Of a stretch of DNA of 64,000 nucleotides, positions 24,870 through 33,540 are shown piece by piece. The translations under genes and the position numbers were made by a program. The notes under the pieces are model-generated. The model had not been told where the DNA came from and made no database searches. It was given only the letters and a program-made list of their open reading frames with translations. Position 1 is the first letter of the stretch. Every line of letters begins with the position of its first letter. This DNA is from Acidaminococcus sp. (GTDB taxonomy: Bacteria; Bacillota; Negativicutes; Acidaminococcales; Acidaminococcaceae): NCBI GenBank assembly GCA_022482815.1, contig JAKVOM010000001.1, positions 1,566,946-1,630,945 of the forward strand, read 5' to 3'.

Positions 24870-25654
24870 GCCGTTTGAAATTTGACTATACGATGAAAAT
24901 CTCATATTCGGTACCGGTGGAGGGAAATACGTTCACTCTGCGTACCATTCCGCAAAGCAGTGCTGTGCAGCGTGTCACTACACTGACAACGGAGCTGATT
25001 CCGGGAACCTGCCAGTGGGAAGGAGCGGACGCGTTCGGCAATCGTCTCCTGTGCGGACGGGATGCCGTCAGGATGAGTCAATTCTATTTCCATGAAACGG
25101 GAACTGTCATTACGGGACTGGCGGACAGTGAACCGTCCGAACCGTTCGGGCAGTTGCTGAAATACAAGTATGGAGGCACTCTCGTTACACCGGGTCCGGG
25201 AGCGGCAAGCCTCTTTTCTGCGTTCCGGGGAAACAGGATGCAGGATACGCTGTCTTATGCTACGGAACTCATGCATTTTCTCTATAGTCAATTTTCTTAT
25301 GTCAAAGGGGTTACGAACGTCAGGACAACAGCTGAAGAAGCTATTGCGCAGCGTTCCGGCGTTTGTCAGGATTATGCCCATGCCATGATTGCGCTGTGCC
25401 GCGTAGCCGGTATTACGGCGCGGTATGTATCCGGCTTTTTGATTGGTGAAGGGGAAAGCCATGCCTGGGTAGAGGTGCTGCATGAACACCGCTGGTATGG
25501 CCTTGATCCTACGAACAATATCCCTGCGGGTCCCAGACATATCCGCGTGGCCGTAGGCCGGGATGCCTCGGACTGTGCCATGAACCGCGGAATTATTTAT
25601 GCGGACCGGACGGCGGCGCAGCAAATCAACGTTAAAATTCGTGTGTGGGAATAA
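24866..25654 (+). CDS. Transglutaminase-like cysteine protease-fold protein
   Basis: The 262-residue protein has an N-terminal beta domain (about 1-110) and a transglutaminase core with the triad Cys167 (RSGVCQDYAHAM), His199 (ESHAWVEVL) and Asp214 (GLDPTNN). Bacterial members usually cut or rearrange amide bonds. With the ATP-grasp and alpha-E proteins it completes the conserved three-gene cassette, suggesting one enzyme forms an amide and the other trims or transfers it. The start overlaps the preceding stop as ATGA. A strong bidirectional terminator follows. Confidence 0.88.
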   Translation: MSRLKFDYTMKISYSVPVEGNTFTLRTIPQSSAVQRVTTLTTELIPGTCQWEGADAFGNRLLCGRDAVRMSQFYFHETGTVITGLADSEPSEPFGQLLKYKYGGTLVTPGPGAASLFSAFRGNRMQDTLSYATELMHFLYSQFSYVKGVTNVRTTAEEAIAQRSGVCQDYAHAMIALCRVAGITARYVSGFLIGEGESHAWVEVLHEHRWYGLDPTNNIPAGPRHIRVAVGRDASDCAMNRGIIYADRTAAQQINVKIRVWE

Positions 25655-25664
25655 AATAAATATA

Positions 25665-25718
25665 GGGCTGTGAAAAAGGAAACTTCGTTTTGAGTTCCTA
25701 TTTTCACAGCCCTTTTTT
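25665..25718. terminator. Bidirectional terminator between convergent operons
   Basis: GGGCTGTGAAAA pairs with TTTTCACAGCCC and an inner GGAA/TTCC extends the stem; six T follow. It separates the transglutaminase operon (plus) from the betaine transporter (minus). It is the most perfect copy of the recurring terminator stem. Confidence 0.9.
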
Positions 25719-25735
25719 CAGTTGTGAATCTTTTC

Positions 25736-26950
25736 TTATGACGGAGCGGCATGAGACAAAGACGAGAGTACCGAGGCCTTTGTGACGATACCCCGAAACA
25801 CCTTATTGGAGTCGACGACGGCAAGGGGAAACTGGGTCCTTGCTGCTAAAGGGACAATTTTTGCTATGGGTGTTTCCAAATCGGTAATTTGGGGAATGTC
25901 CCGGATAATGACTTCATCGAAGTTCTTTTTCCCATCTCTCACGGACAGGGCCCCATCCAGCGTAATGATGCCGTCGAAATGCATGTTTTCGCTGACGACG
26001 TAAGCACTGGAGACGCCTCCTGTTTTCATACTTTTAAGGGCTACATGGGCTCCTTCCGTATTCTTGACTACAGCGGCCGGGACGGTCATGATGTTCCGTA
26101 CGGTCAGGACTTTTGTCGTATCGACGCTGTCAATGAAGCGGCGGACGTAATCATTTTTGGGGTGGGCCAGCATATTTTCCGGGGTATCGAGTTGAACCAT
26201 CCGGCCGTCGCGCAGGATGCCCACACGGTCTCCGAGTTTAAAGGCTTCGTTGATATCGTGGGTAATGAAGATAATGGTCTTTCCCGTCTGTTCTTTGATG
26301 CGAAGAAGTTCAAACTGTAAATCATTCTTTACTAGGGGATCGAGAGCCGAAAAAGCCTCGTCCATCAGAAGAATGTCGCAGGGGGTTGCGAGAGCTCTCG
26401 CAATGCCGACCCGCTGACGCATTCCTCCGGAAAGACTCTTCAGGGAATCGTGTTCATGACCTTCGAGTCCCACCATTTGAATCATTTCCATAGCCTTTTC
26501 TTCCCGTTCTTTCTTGGGCACGCCTTGGATTTCCAGACCATATGCGACGTTGCTGAGCACGTCGCGGTGGGCCAGAAGGCCGCCGTTTTGGAAGACCATA
26601 GAGATTTTTGTGCGCCTCAATTGTCGCAGCTGGGCCTCGTCATATTGGGTAATGTCTTCGCCTTCGATGAGAACGGAACCACGGCTCGGGCGATGCAGCC
26701 GGTTGAGGCAGCGGATCAGGGTTGATTTACCGCTTCCCGACAAACCGATCAGAACGAAAAGTTCTCCTCTTTTGACGGTAAAGGATACATCGATGACGGC
26801 CGCTGTCATGCCGGTTGCTTCCCACACATCGCGGCGCGTTGCCCCGAGTTCAAGCAGTTTATAGGTTGTTTTCCTGCTGCCCCGGAGTTCGTGGGGCGCA
26901 AAGATCTTGTAAAGATTTCGGACTTCCAAAATCGGAGTGGATTCTTTCAT
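25736..26950 (-). CDS. opuAA: Glycine betaine/proline-type ABC ATPase with CBS domains
   Basis: The 404-residue protein has the OpuA/ProV layout: an N-terminal extension, ATPase with Walker A GLSGSGKST, signature LSGGMRQRVGIAR and Walker B ILLMDEAFSALD, then tandem CBS domains (about 275-400). In this family the CBS domains sense ionic strength or cyclic di-AMP and switch the transporter under osmotic stress. It is the last gene of a minus-strand operon. The start lies 2 bases after the permease stop, so translation is coupled. Confidence 0.9.
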   Translation of the reverse strand: MKESTPILEVRNLYKIFAPHELRGSRKTTYKLLELGATRRDVWEATGMTAAVIDVSFTVKRGELFVLIGLSGSGKSTLIRCLNRLHRPSRGSVLIEGEDITQYDEAQLRQLRRTKISMVFQNGGLLAHRDVLSNVAYGLEIQGVPKKEREEKAMEMIQMVGLEGHEHDSLKSLSGGMRQRVGIARALATPCDILLMDEAFSALDPLVKNDLQFELLRIKEQTGKTIIFITHDINEAFKLGDRVGILRDGRMVQLDTPENMLAHPKNDYVRRFIDSVDTTKVLTVRNIMTVPAAVVKNTEGAHVALKSMKTGGVSSAYVVSENMHFDGIITLDGALSVRDGKKNFDEVIIRDIPQITDLETPIAKIVPLAARTQFPLAVVDSNKVFRGIVTKASVLSSLSHAAPS

Positions 26951-26952
26951 TT

Positions 26953-27804
26953 CTATTCCTCCTTTCGCACGAGGCTCTGCGTCAGCCGGTCCAGCAGGAT
27001 GGCAATGATGACGATACTAAGTCCTGCCGAGAGACCGCGGCCTGCTTCCATGCGGTTGATCGCAATGAGGACTTCCATGCCGAGACCATTGGCACCGATC
27101 ATGGAGCTTGTGACGACCATGGCAACTGCCATCATCATCGTTTGGTTGATTCCGGTCATGATGGTAGGGAGGGCCTGGGGAAGCTGAACTGTCCACAGAA
27201 CTTGCCAGCGCGACGCTCCGAAGGAGTGCGAAGCTTCTACCACTTCGGGATCGACTTGCCGGATGCCGTGGCTGGTCAGTCTGATGACCGGTACAATAGC
27301 ATAGACTACGGTTGCAAGGACTGCCGGAACTTTACCGGGCCCCAGGAGCATGACGGCAGGGATCATATACACAAAAGTGGGCATCGTCTGCATCGCATCA
27401 AGGAAAGGTGTCAGTATGGATTCGGCACCTTTCAAAGAGGCAAGGAGAATGCCGATCGGAATCCCCATGAGGAGGGAAAAAAGTACAGCCGAAAGAACGA
27501 TGGCGAGGGTTTCGCACATCATATCCCAGTAACCCAAAAGTCCCACGAAAAAAAGCAGGAATCCAAAGAGTGCTCCTTTTCCGTAACTCTTCCATAGGCG
27601 GCTGCCGCCAAGGACTACAAGAAGAATCAAGATCCACCAGGGGACTCCTTGAAGAATATCCTGAAGTCCTCCGATAAAAGAACCCAGCATACGCTTCATT
27701 GACACAAACAAAATACCGTAATGAATGTTGATATAGCGAACAAGTGCATCGATGGGTCCGGCAATATCAACGCGGAGTGTTGGGAATTGGGTAAGCCATA
27801 TCAT
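26953..27804 (-). CDS. opuAB: Glycine betaine/proline-type ABC permease
   Basis: The 283-residue membrane protein resembles ProW/OpuAB, with about six or seven transmembrane segments and a permease signature around EASHSFGASRWQVLWTVQLPQALP. It lies between the binding lipoprotein and the ATPase genes and completes an osmoprotectant importer. GAGAAAGGAGA precedes the ATG at 27804. The binding protein is encoded separately, as in ProU-type systems. Confidence 0.9.
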   Translation of the reverse strand: MIWLTQFPTLRVDIAGPIDALVRYINIHYGILFVSMKRMLGSFIGGLQDILQGVPWWILILLVVLGGSRLWKSYGKGALFGFLLFFVGLLGYWDMMCETLAIVLSAVLFSLLMGIPIGILLASLKGAESILTPFLDAMQTMPTFVYMIPAVMLLGPGKVPAVLATVVYAIVPVIRLTSHGIRQVDPEVVEASHSFGASRWQVLWTVQLPQALPTIMTGINQTMMMAVAMVVTSSMIGANGLGMEVLIAINRMEAGRGLSAGLSIVIIAILLDRLTQSLVRKEE

Positions 27805-27827
27805 GGGGAAATCTCCTTTCTCTCATG

Positions 27828-28811
27828 TCATAATGCGTGGTTGAGTTTTTCGGCCTCTTCCGGAGAAAGCCAGGTCTTGACGAGTTCTCCGTGATTTTTC
27901 AGAAACCATTGAGCCGTTTCCTTGTAGGAGGCTTTATGATCAGCCATATAGGCCAGGGCTTCTGCTGTTAGAGCACTGGATGAATGGTATCGTTTGAGGA
28001 ATGCCGCAAATTCCGGTTCACGTGAAGGAAAACGGGGATTAGCAGCGATGACGACCTTGACGGAAGGAGCTGCCGTAAGCCCTTGTTCAAAGAGCTCTTT
28101 TTCGTAAGGCTCATCCTCCAGGAGGATCAGGTCAAGTTTTCCCGAGAGCCAGGTCGGTTCCCATTGATAGCCTACGATAGGAAGCCCTTTTTCGTAGGCC
28201 GTGAGGAAGGCTGTGTTAAGCGTCGCTTCACTGCCGGGACGAAAATAGACATAGTTCTTGTCCAGACCGTAGGCCTTATATTTTTTGTAGAGGATTTCAT
28301 CGATACTCCAGCCCGGGATTGCCCCGTAGATTCTTCCTCGTTCCGGATTCTCCTCGTCTTTGAAGAGAGCGGCATATCTCGCGAGGTCCTTGACCGTTTT
28401 CAGGTCCGGTGCCATGGGGGCAATACCACGTTTGGGGTCTCCTTCTATGACGTAGCGCGGGACGTAAAATCCCTGACGGTTGTCATTGTAGTTTACGGAT
28501 AGGTCTATGATTCCTCCTGCAGCCTTATCCGCTTCGTAAGTCGGCACGTTATCCGTCCATAGTTCCATATGGACATCAACATCTCCTCTTAACAGAGCTG
28601 CCTGCATGATAGGGGTTGATCCATAAAGGGTCTCCGTCTTGAGACCATAGACTTTTTCGGCAATGAGCTGGGCAACAGCGTTATGGAATCGGACACTGTC
28701 CCAACCGGGGTCGGCAAAGATGACGGTTCGTTCGGAAGTGGCCCCGCATCCTGCCATGAGTACTGTGAAGCCTGCAGCAAAGAGTGCTATCATCAGCTTA
28801 CGGAATTTCAT
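27828..28811 (-). CDS. opuAC: Glycine betaine-type binding lipoprotein
   Basis: The 327-residue protein has a lipoprotein signal (FTVLMAGC, lipidated Cys22). The mature domain matches the ProX/OpuAC family (VIFADPGWDSVRFHNAV, DVHMELWTDN, YGAIPGWSIDEILYKKY). Conserved aromatic residues in this family form the cage for quaternary amines such as glycine betaine; the tryptophans in DPGWDS, MELWTDN and IPGWSID are candidates. It is the first gene of the minus-strand operon, with GGAGGAG before the ATG and a good promoter upstream. Confidence 0.88.
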   Translation of the reverse strand: MKFRKLMIALFAAGFTVLMAGCGATSERTVIFADPGWDSVRFHNAVAQLIAEKVYGLKTETLYGSTPIMQAALLRGDVDVHMELWTDNVPTYEADKAAGGIIDLSVNYNDNRQGFYVPRYVIEGDPKRGIAPMAPDLKTVKDLARYAALFKDEENPERGRIYGAIPGWSIDEILYKKYKAYGLDKNYVYFRPGSEATLNTAFLTAYEKGLPIVGYQWEPTWLSGKLDLILLEDEPYEKELFEQGLTAAPSVKVVIAANPRFPSREPEFAAFLKRYHSSSALTAEALAYMADHKASYKETAQWFLKNHGELVKTWLSPEEAEKLNHAL

Positions 28812-28858
28812 GGGTCTCCTCCTTTCTCGTAAGGGGGGGGTAGAATGTCGACAAATTT

Positions 28859-28887
28859 ATTTTACGTATTACTAAATAGTGCGTCAA
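28859..28887 (-). promoter_or_regulatory. Promoter of the betaine transporter operon
   Basis: Read on the minus strand, TTGACG (28887-28882), a 17-base spacer and TAAAAT (28864-28859) form a strong promoter about 50 bases before the first gene. A run of eight G (28833-28840) lies in the leader. Confidence 0.75.
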
Positions 28888-28889
28888 TT

Positions 28890-28920
28890 AATTTACAATT
28901 TTTTCATAAAATTGTAAATT
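28890..28920. promoter_or_regulatory. Perfect 13-bp palindrome next to the transporter promoter
   Basis: AATTTACAATTTT (28890-28902) faces its exact complement (28908-28920) across TTCAT. It ends 3 bases upstream of the -35 box, the usual place for an activator site, though a repressor could also act there. No regulator gene is adjacent. Confidence 0.6.
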
Positions 28921-29065
28921 TTTATGTAACATCGAAAATTGATGAAAAATTTTGATTCTTGGCTTCAACGCGTTGAGTTTCAAAAGTAAAATGTGGGCAG
29001 GGAGAAAAAAAGAGGCTGTGAAAAAATAAAAAACGCATTTGTTCTTTTGTCTTTGTAAGATTGCA

Positions 29066-29704
29066 TCAAGCCCGAATACTATGGGAAACTTTGCTTTGAC
29101 GCGTACTTTTTTCCTGAACTACGGCGGCAAAGAAGGCTCTTACGACTTCCGGATCGAAGAGGATGCCGGCGTTATCTTTGATGCTCTGCACGGACTGAGC
29201 GCCAAGACGCTGCCAGTTCCGGATGCAGGGTTTGCATTTGCGGTCATAATAGTTGCAGACGGCGATGATGCGGGAACCGATAGGAATATTTACGCCTTTC
29301 AGGCGCTTCGGGTATCCCGTCCCATCCCAGTTCTCGTGGTGATGCAGGATAATCTTGGCCACGTGATCGAGATCCGAGATATTTTCCAGCATACTGGCAC
29401 CCATCTGGCAGTGCCGCCGATAAGCCGCTTTTTCACGTACGTTGAAATACGGATATTTAATCAGTGTAGCGTTAGGAACGCTCAGCTGACCGATATCATG
29501 AAGCAGGGCAGCCATTTTGACCTGCGCAATTTCGTTGACGGACAGCCCCATCTTTACTGCCGTACACACTGCGTAATTGGCTACTTGCTGACTATGCAGA
29601 AACAAGTCCTTATTCTTTTTTTCCAGCAGCTTCAAAAAGAAGCTGACAATCTCTTTCGTATCCGGATCCATAGGGAAATCCAGAAATTGAGGAATTGTAA
29701 GCAT
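29066..29704 (-). CDS. HD-GYP-like domain protein
   Basis: The 212-residue cytoplasmic protein matches HD-GYP cyclic-di-GMP phosphodiesterases: ALLHDIGQLSVP, HHHENWDGTGYP and the following RLKGVNIPIGSRIIAV. Two usual residues differ. HDxGK reads HDIGQ, and the aspartate of the AxxD metal motif is Asn in VCNYYD. Activity may be altered or lost, with retention of ligand binding. It is a single gene with its own promoter. The ribosome binding site (GGGGACAA) is weak. Confidence 0.75.
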   Translation of the reverse strand: MLTIPQFLDFPMDPDTKEIVSFFLKLLEKKNKDLFLHSQQVANYAVCTAVKMGLSVNEIAQVKMAALLHDIGQLSVPNATLIKYPYFNVREKAAYRRHCQMGASMLENISDLDHVAKIILHHHENWDGTGYPKRLKGVNIPIGSRIIAVCNYYDRKCKPCIRNWQRLGAQSVQSIKDNAGILFDPEVVRAFFAAVVQEKSTRQSKVSHSIRA

Positions 29705-29743
29705 TTGTCCCCGACCTTTGCTTTCTGTTTGGTTACGTACCCT

Positions 29744-29772
29744 AGTATACTATAAAATTTCTTACTTGAAAA
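29744..29772 (-). promoter_or_regulatory. Promoter of the HD-GYP-like gene
   Basis: On the minus strand TTTTCA (29772-29767), a 17-base spacer and TATACT (29749-29744) lie 40 bases before the start codon. Confidence 0.55.
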
Positions 29773-29995
29773 TAGTCCCGAACCGGGGGGAATTTAAACA
29801 ATGTATAACTTTTGTCCTTTTTTTGGCACAGAAAAGGGCGTCATTCAGGGACTTTTGACGTTTTTGTATAAAAAAATTAAAAATATTTATTCTTAAAAAT
29901 GAATATAAATTCATATAAATGCAGTTGCATGATTGTTCCCCATGTTACAAAAAACATGTGTATACAAGAATTGATGCAGAAAGTTAAAATTTTTG

Positions 29996-30023
29996 TTGAC
30001 AATGTTAAAAAGTTTGCTAATAT
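29996..30023 (+). promoter_or_regulatory. Strong promoter of the leader RNA and transporter gene
   Basis: A consensus TTGACA (29996-30001) is followed by a 16-base spacer and TAATAT (30018-30023) with an extended TGC in front. Transcription should begin near 30030, just before the first arm of the structured leader. Confidence 0.8.
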
Positions 30024-30031
30024 AAATAAAT

Positions 30032-30247
30032 ATACAACTCAGGTCTGTGGTTGCAAGTCGATGCCAGTTGCGGGCAAAGCGATCCACGTAAGCAGTGTAA
30101 ATACGCTGTGAGCACGGCGCAGCTTAGAAGTAAGTCCTGCCGCCCAAAATTGAGCGAGAGAAGCAGTAGTGGGGAGCCGGAGATGCTTAGGAGCGAAACT
30201 TCCAGCAGGCGAGTGTGGGGGCGAAAACCAGGTCAGCTGGGTTGTAT
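30032..30247 (+). ncRNA. Candidate structured leader RNA (riboswitch-like), class unknown
   Basis: A closing helix pairs ATACAACTC (30032-30040) with GGGTTGTAT (30239-30247). Inside it I can draw several hairpins. One pairs GTGGTTGC (30047-30054) with GCGATCCAC (30079-30087), with an inner TGCC/GGCA. Others are CAGTGT/ACGCTG (30093-30108), GGCG-CAG/CTG-CGCC (30116-30144) and AAGCA/TGCTT (30161-30188). The region is GC-rich between AT-rich flanks, contains no coding frame with a start site, and lies 47 bases before a binding-protein ATG. An alternative hairpin (30226-30243) competes with the closing helix, as switches often do. It lacks the T-box GGGTGGNACCGCG element and does not fit the lysine, SAM, cobalamin, FMN or glycine cores that I know. 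Confidence 0.6.
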
Positions 30248-30293
30248 CTTCCTATTTTTTTATATTTTATATATGTTGAGGGGTGTGACAAAA

Positions 30294-31103
30294 ATGCTGA
30301 AGTGGAGAAAGACAGCAGGTATGATTGGGGCTTTTCTGATTGCTGCCAGTGTAGTTATGACCGGCTGCGGCGGTAAGGAGACGGCCAAGCAGGATGGAGC
30401 CGCGAAAAAAGCGCCTGCCAAAGAAGAATTGATTGTAGGCACGGAACCATCTTTTGCTCCTTTTGAATTTCCTGACGGGAAAGAGGGCAAAATTATCGGT
30501 TTTGATATTGATTTGATCAATGCGATAGGCAAGAAGATGGGGTACAAGACTATTACGGTCAAGAGCATGGGTTTTGATGCCCTGATTCCTGCCATTAACT
30601 CGGGCAACATTGATGTAGCTATTGCCGGCATGACGATTACCGATGCAAGAAAGAAACAAGTTCTTTTTTCCGACCCTTATTATGAATCCGGCCTGATGAC
30701 TATCGTTCGGAAGGAAAATGATACGATTCACTCCATGGCGGACCTGAAAGGTAAGAGAATCGGTGTTCAGCTCGGGACCACGGGTGCCCTGGAAGCTGAA
30801 AAGATTGAAGGCGCCAAAGTGACCAACTTCGATACGTCGGACCTGGCCTGCATCGAGCTGAAAAATGGCAACGTAGATGCTGTCATCAGTGATCTGCCTG
30901 TGCTGCAGTATTTCCTGAAACAAAAGGGCTCTTCCTATGCGAAAGCCGTCGGTGAACCGAAAAAAGGCGAAATGTATGGTATTGCCGCCGCTAAAGATAA
31001 ACAGGACCTGATTGACGGTATCAACAAGTCCCTGAAAGAGCTCAAAGACAGCGGAGAATATCAGAAAATCTACGACAAGTGGTTTGCTGAAGACAAGAAA
31101 TAA
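30294..31103 (+). CDS. Amino-acid ABC transporter binding lipoprotein 1
   Basis: The 269-residue protein has a lipoprotein signal (VVMTGC, lipidated Cys25), an alanine/lysine-rich linker and a family 3 solute-binding domain. Typical blocks are VGTEPSFAPFEF, GFDIDLINAIGKKMG and RIGVQLGTTGA. This type binds polar or basic amino acids such as glutamine, arginine or cystine. I start at ATG 30294 with GAGGGGTG 8 bases upstream; the longer frame runs through the leader RNA. It has its own promoter and terminator, so it can be expressed apart from the permease and ATPase 1 kb downstream. It is a close paralogue of the next gene. Confidence 0.88.
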   Translation: MLKWRKTAGMIGAFLIAASVVMTGCGGKETAKQDGAAKKAPAKEELIVGTEPSFAPFEFPDGKEGKIIGFDIDLINAIGKKMGYKTITVKSMGFDALIPAINSGNIDVAIAGMTITDARKKQVLFSDPYYESGLMTIVRKENDTIHSMADLKGKRIGVQLGTTGALEAEKIEGAKVTNFDTSDLACIELKNGNVDAVISDLPVLQYFLKQKGSSYAKAVGEPKKGEMYGIAAAKDKQDLIDGINKSLKELKDSGEYQKIYDKWFAEDKK

Positions 31104-31113
31104 AAATGAAATG

Positions 31114-31147
31114 GCGCAGTGGGCAGAGCTTTATCCGCTGCGCTTTT
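31114..31147 (+). terminator. Terminator after binding protein 1
   Basis: GCGCAGTGG pairs with CCGCTGCGC (one G-U) and a short TTTTGTT follows. The weak T-run may let some transcripts read on into the next gene. A GCGGCACGCTGCCGC hairpin lies at about 31170-31184. Confidence 0.7.
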
Positions 31148-31212
31148 GTTATTGGAGGGAATAAGGGTTGTCAGCGGCACGCTGCCGCGAAAAAACAATT
31201 TGCCTTCTCCTA

Positions 31213-31241
31213 TTGTATAAAAATACAGAACGCTATATAAT
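31213..31241 (+). promoter_or_regulatory. Promoter of the second transporter unit
   Basis: TTGTAT (31213-31218), a 17-base spacer and TATAAT (31236-31241) lie 37 bases before the ATG of binding protein 2. Confidence 0.75.
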
Positions 31242-31278
31242 ATTTCCATTCTAAGATATTTTCGGTTGGGAGGAAGAA

Positions 31279-32064
31279 ATGATGAAAAAGATGTCCTTAG
31301 TTATGTGTCTATTTGCAGCACTTGTGATGGCTGTATCCGGCTGCGGTGGTTCTCAGCAGTCCAGCAGCTCCAGCAGCGGAAAATCTGAAGCCAAGGTACT
31401 GAAAGTCGGGACGGAACCGACGTTTGCTCCTTTTGAATTCCAGAAGAAGGATTCTTCGGAGTTTGATGGGTTTGATATGGATCTTGTTCGTGCCATCGGC
31501 AAGCAGATGGGCAGAAAAGTAGAAATTCAGAACATGGGCTTTGATGCTTTGATTCCTGCGCTGAAATCCGGCAATATTGATGTGGCTATGTCCGGCATGA
31601 GCATTACGGATGAACGGAAAAAGGCTGTCGACATGTCCGATCCGTACTACACTTCCGGTCTTACCATCGTGGTGAGACAAGACGATAATTCCATCAAGAG
31701 CCTGAATGACCTTAAAGGCAAGACCATTGCCGTCCAGATCGGTACCACCGGTGCCGCTAAAGCCGGCAAAGTACCGAATGCGGTAGTCAAGACTTTTGAT
31801 ACGAACTCTGCTGTATTCCTTGAACTGAACAACAAGAACGCAGACGCTGTTATTATTGACGCTCCGGTTGCTGCTTATTACCTGAACTCCGAAGGCAAGG
31901 GCAAGGCTAAGATGGTCGGCGAAAAGATGGAAGCCGAAGATTACGGTGCCGCTTTTGCCAAGGGCAGCAAGCTGACAGCTGAATTCAACAAGGCTCTGGC
32001 TGAATTGAAGAAGAATGGTGAATATGACAAGATTTATGCAAAGTGGTTCGGCGCTAAGAAATAA
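31279..32064 (+). CDS. Amino-acid ABC transporter binding lipoprotein 2
   Basis: The 261-residue protein has the lipobox VSGC and a serine-rich linker (QQSSSSSSG), followed by a family 3 solute-binding domain (VGTEPTFAPFEF, FDGFDMDLVRAIGKQMG, IAVQIGTTGAAKAGK). It is clearly paralogous to the preceding binding protein, with the same motifs in the same order. GGGAGGAAG precedes two adjacent ATG codons; either could start. It forms an operon with the permease (37 bases away) and the ATPase, so it should be their standard partner. The substrate is a polar amino acid, not further defined. Confidence 0.9.
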   Translation: MMKKMSLVMCLFAALVMAVSGCGGSQQSSSSSSGKSEAKVLKVGTEPTFAPFEFQKKDSSEFDGFDMDLVRAIGKQMGRKVEIQNMGFDALIPALKSGNIDVAMSGMSITDERKKAVDMSDPYYTSGLTIVVRQDDNSIKSLNDLKGKTIAVQIGTTGAAKAGKVPNAVVKTFDTNSAVFLELNNKNADAVIIDAPVAAYYLNSEGKGKAKMVGEKMEAEDYGAAFAKGSKLTAEFNKALAELKKNGEYDKIYAKWFGAKK

Positions 32065-32101
32065 TGCAGCCTCTTTGTACTGAAAGTAAGGAATAGATGA
32101 T

Positions 32102-32747
32102 ATGGATTTTCAGATTATTAAAGAATCCCTGCCTCTATTGATCGCCGGGGCAGGCATTACCATTGAGATTACGGCTCTCAGTGTGGGCTTTGGTATGGCT
32201 ATCGGCGTTATCGTATCGCTGATTCGTCTGTGCCGCGTAAAAGCGCTGAGGCTGCTCGGGGATGTGTACGTACATTTCTTAAGAGGTACGCCGCTTCTGG
32301 TTCAGATTTTCCTCGTGTACTTCGCACTTCCTGCACTCATCCATCATAAGGTGGATGCGTTCTTTGCAGCAATCTTTGCCTGCTCCATCAACAGTGGTGC
32401 TTATGTAGCCGAAATTTTCCGCGGCGGCATCGAATCCATTGATAAGGGGCAGATGGAAGCCGGCCGCAGCCTTGGTATGTCCTGGTGGCAGACGATGCGC
32501 TACATCATTCTGCCGCAGGCCTTTAAGCGGATTATCCCGCCTCTGGGCAACGAATTCATTGCCATGCTGAAGGATTCTTCCCTGGTATCTGTCATCGGTT
32601 TTGAAGAATTGACTCGCCGCGGGCAGCTCATCATCGCCCGTACGTACGCGTCCTTCGAAATCTGGCTGACCGTCGCCCTGATTTACCTTGTAATGACCTT
32701 TGCGGTTTCCCGCCTCGTGGCCATGATGGAAAGGCGGTATAAAAAGA

Positions 32748-32758
<11 letters not shown>
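32102..32758 (+). CDS. Amino-acid ABC transporter permease (GlnP/HisM family)
   Basis: The 218-residue protein has the compact five-segment layout of polar amino-acid permeases: [19 protein letters not shown] near the middle and the coupling loop [24 protein letters not shown] single gene suggests a homodimer in the membrane. The gene overlaps the ATPase by 11 bases. It probably works with both upstream binding proteins. Confidence 0.92.
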
Positions 32759-33479
<721 letters not shown>

Positions 33480-33496
33480 TTTGGCCTGAAAAGGTG

Positions 33497-33534
33497 GAGC
33501 CGTGAAAAAAGGACAGTTTTTCGCGGCTCTTTCT
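33497..33534 (+). terminator. Terminator of the amino-acid transporter operon
   Basis: GAGCCGTGAAAAA pairs with TTTTTCGCGGCTC, then TTTCTTT. It is another member of the shared terminator-stem family. Confidence 0.85.
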
Positions 33535-33540
33535 TTATCT

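Noticed and set aside
30032..30247. T-box or known riboswitch assignment for the leader
   Set aside because: The T-box antiterminator GGGTGGNACCGCG is missing, and conserved cores of the lysine, SAM-I, cobalamin, FMN, glycine and cyclic-di-GMP-I classes do not fit. I leave the class open.
30051..30293. Coding extension of binding protein 1 into the leader
   Set aside because: The frame is open by chance through the structured RNA. The lipoprotein signal begins at 30294, behind a clear Shine-Dalgarno site.
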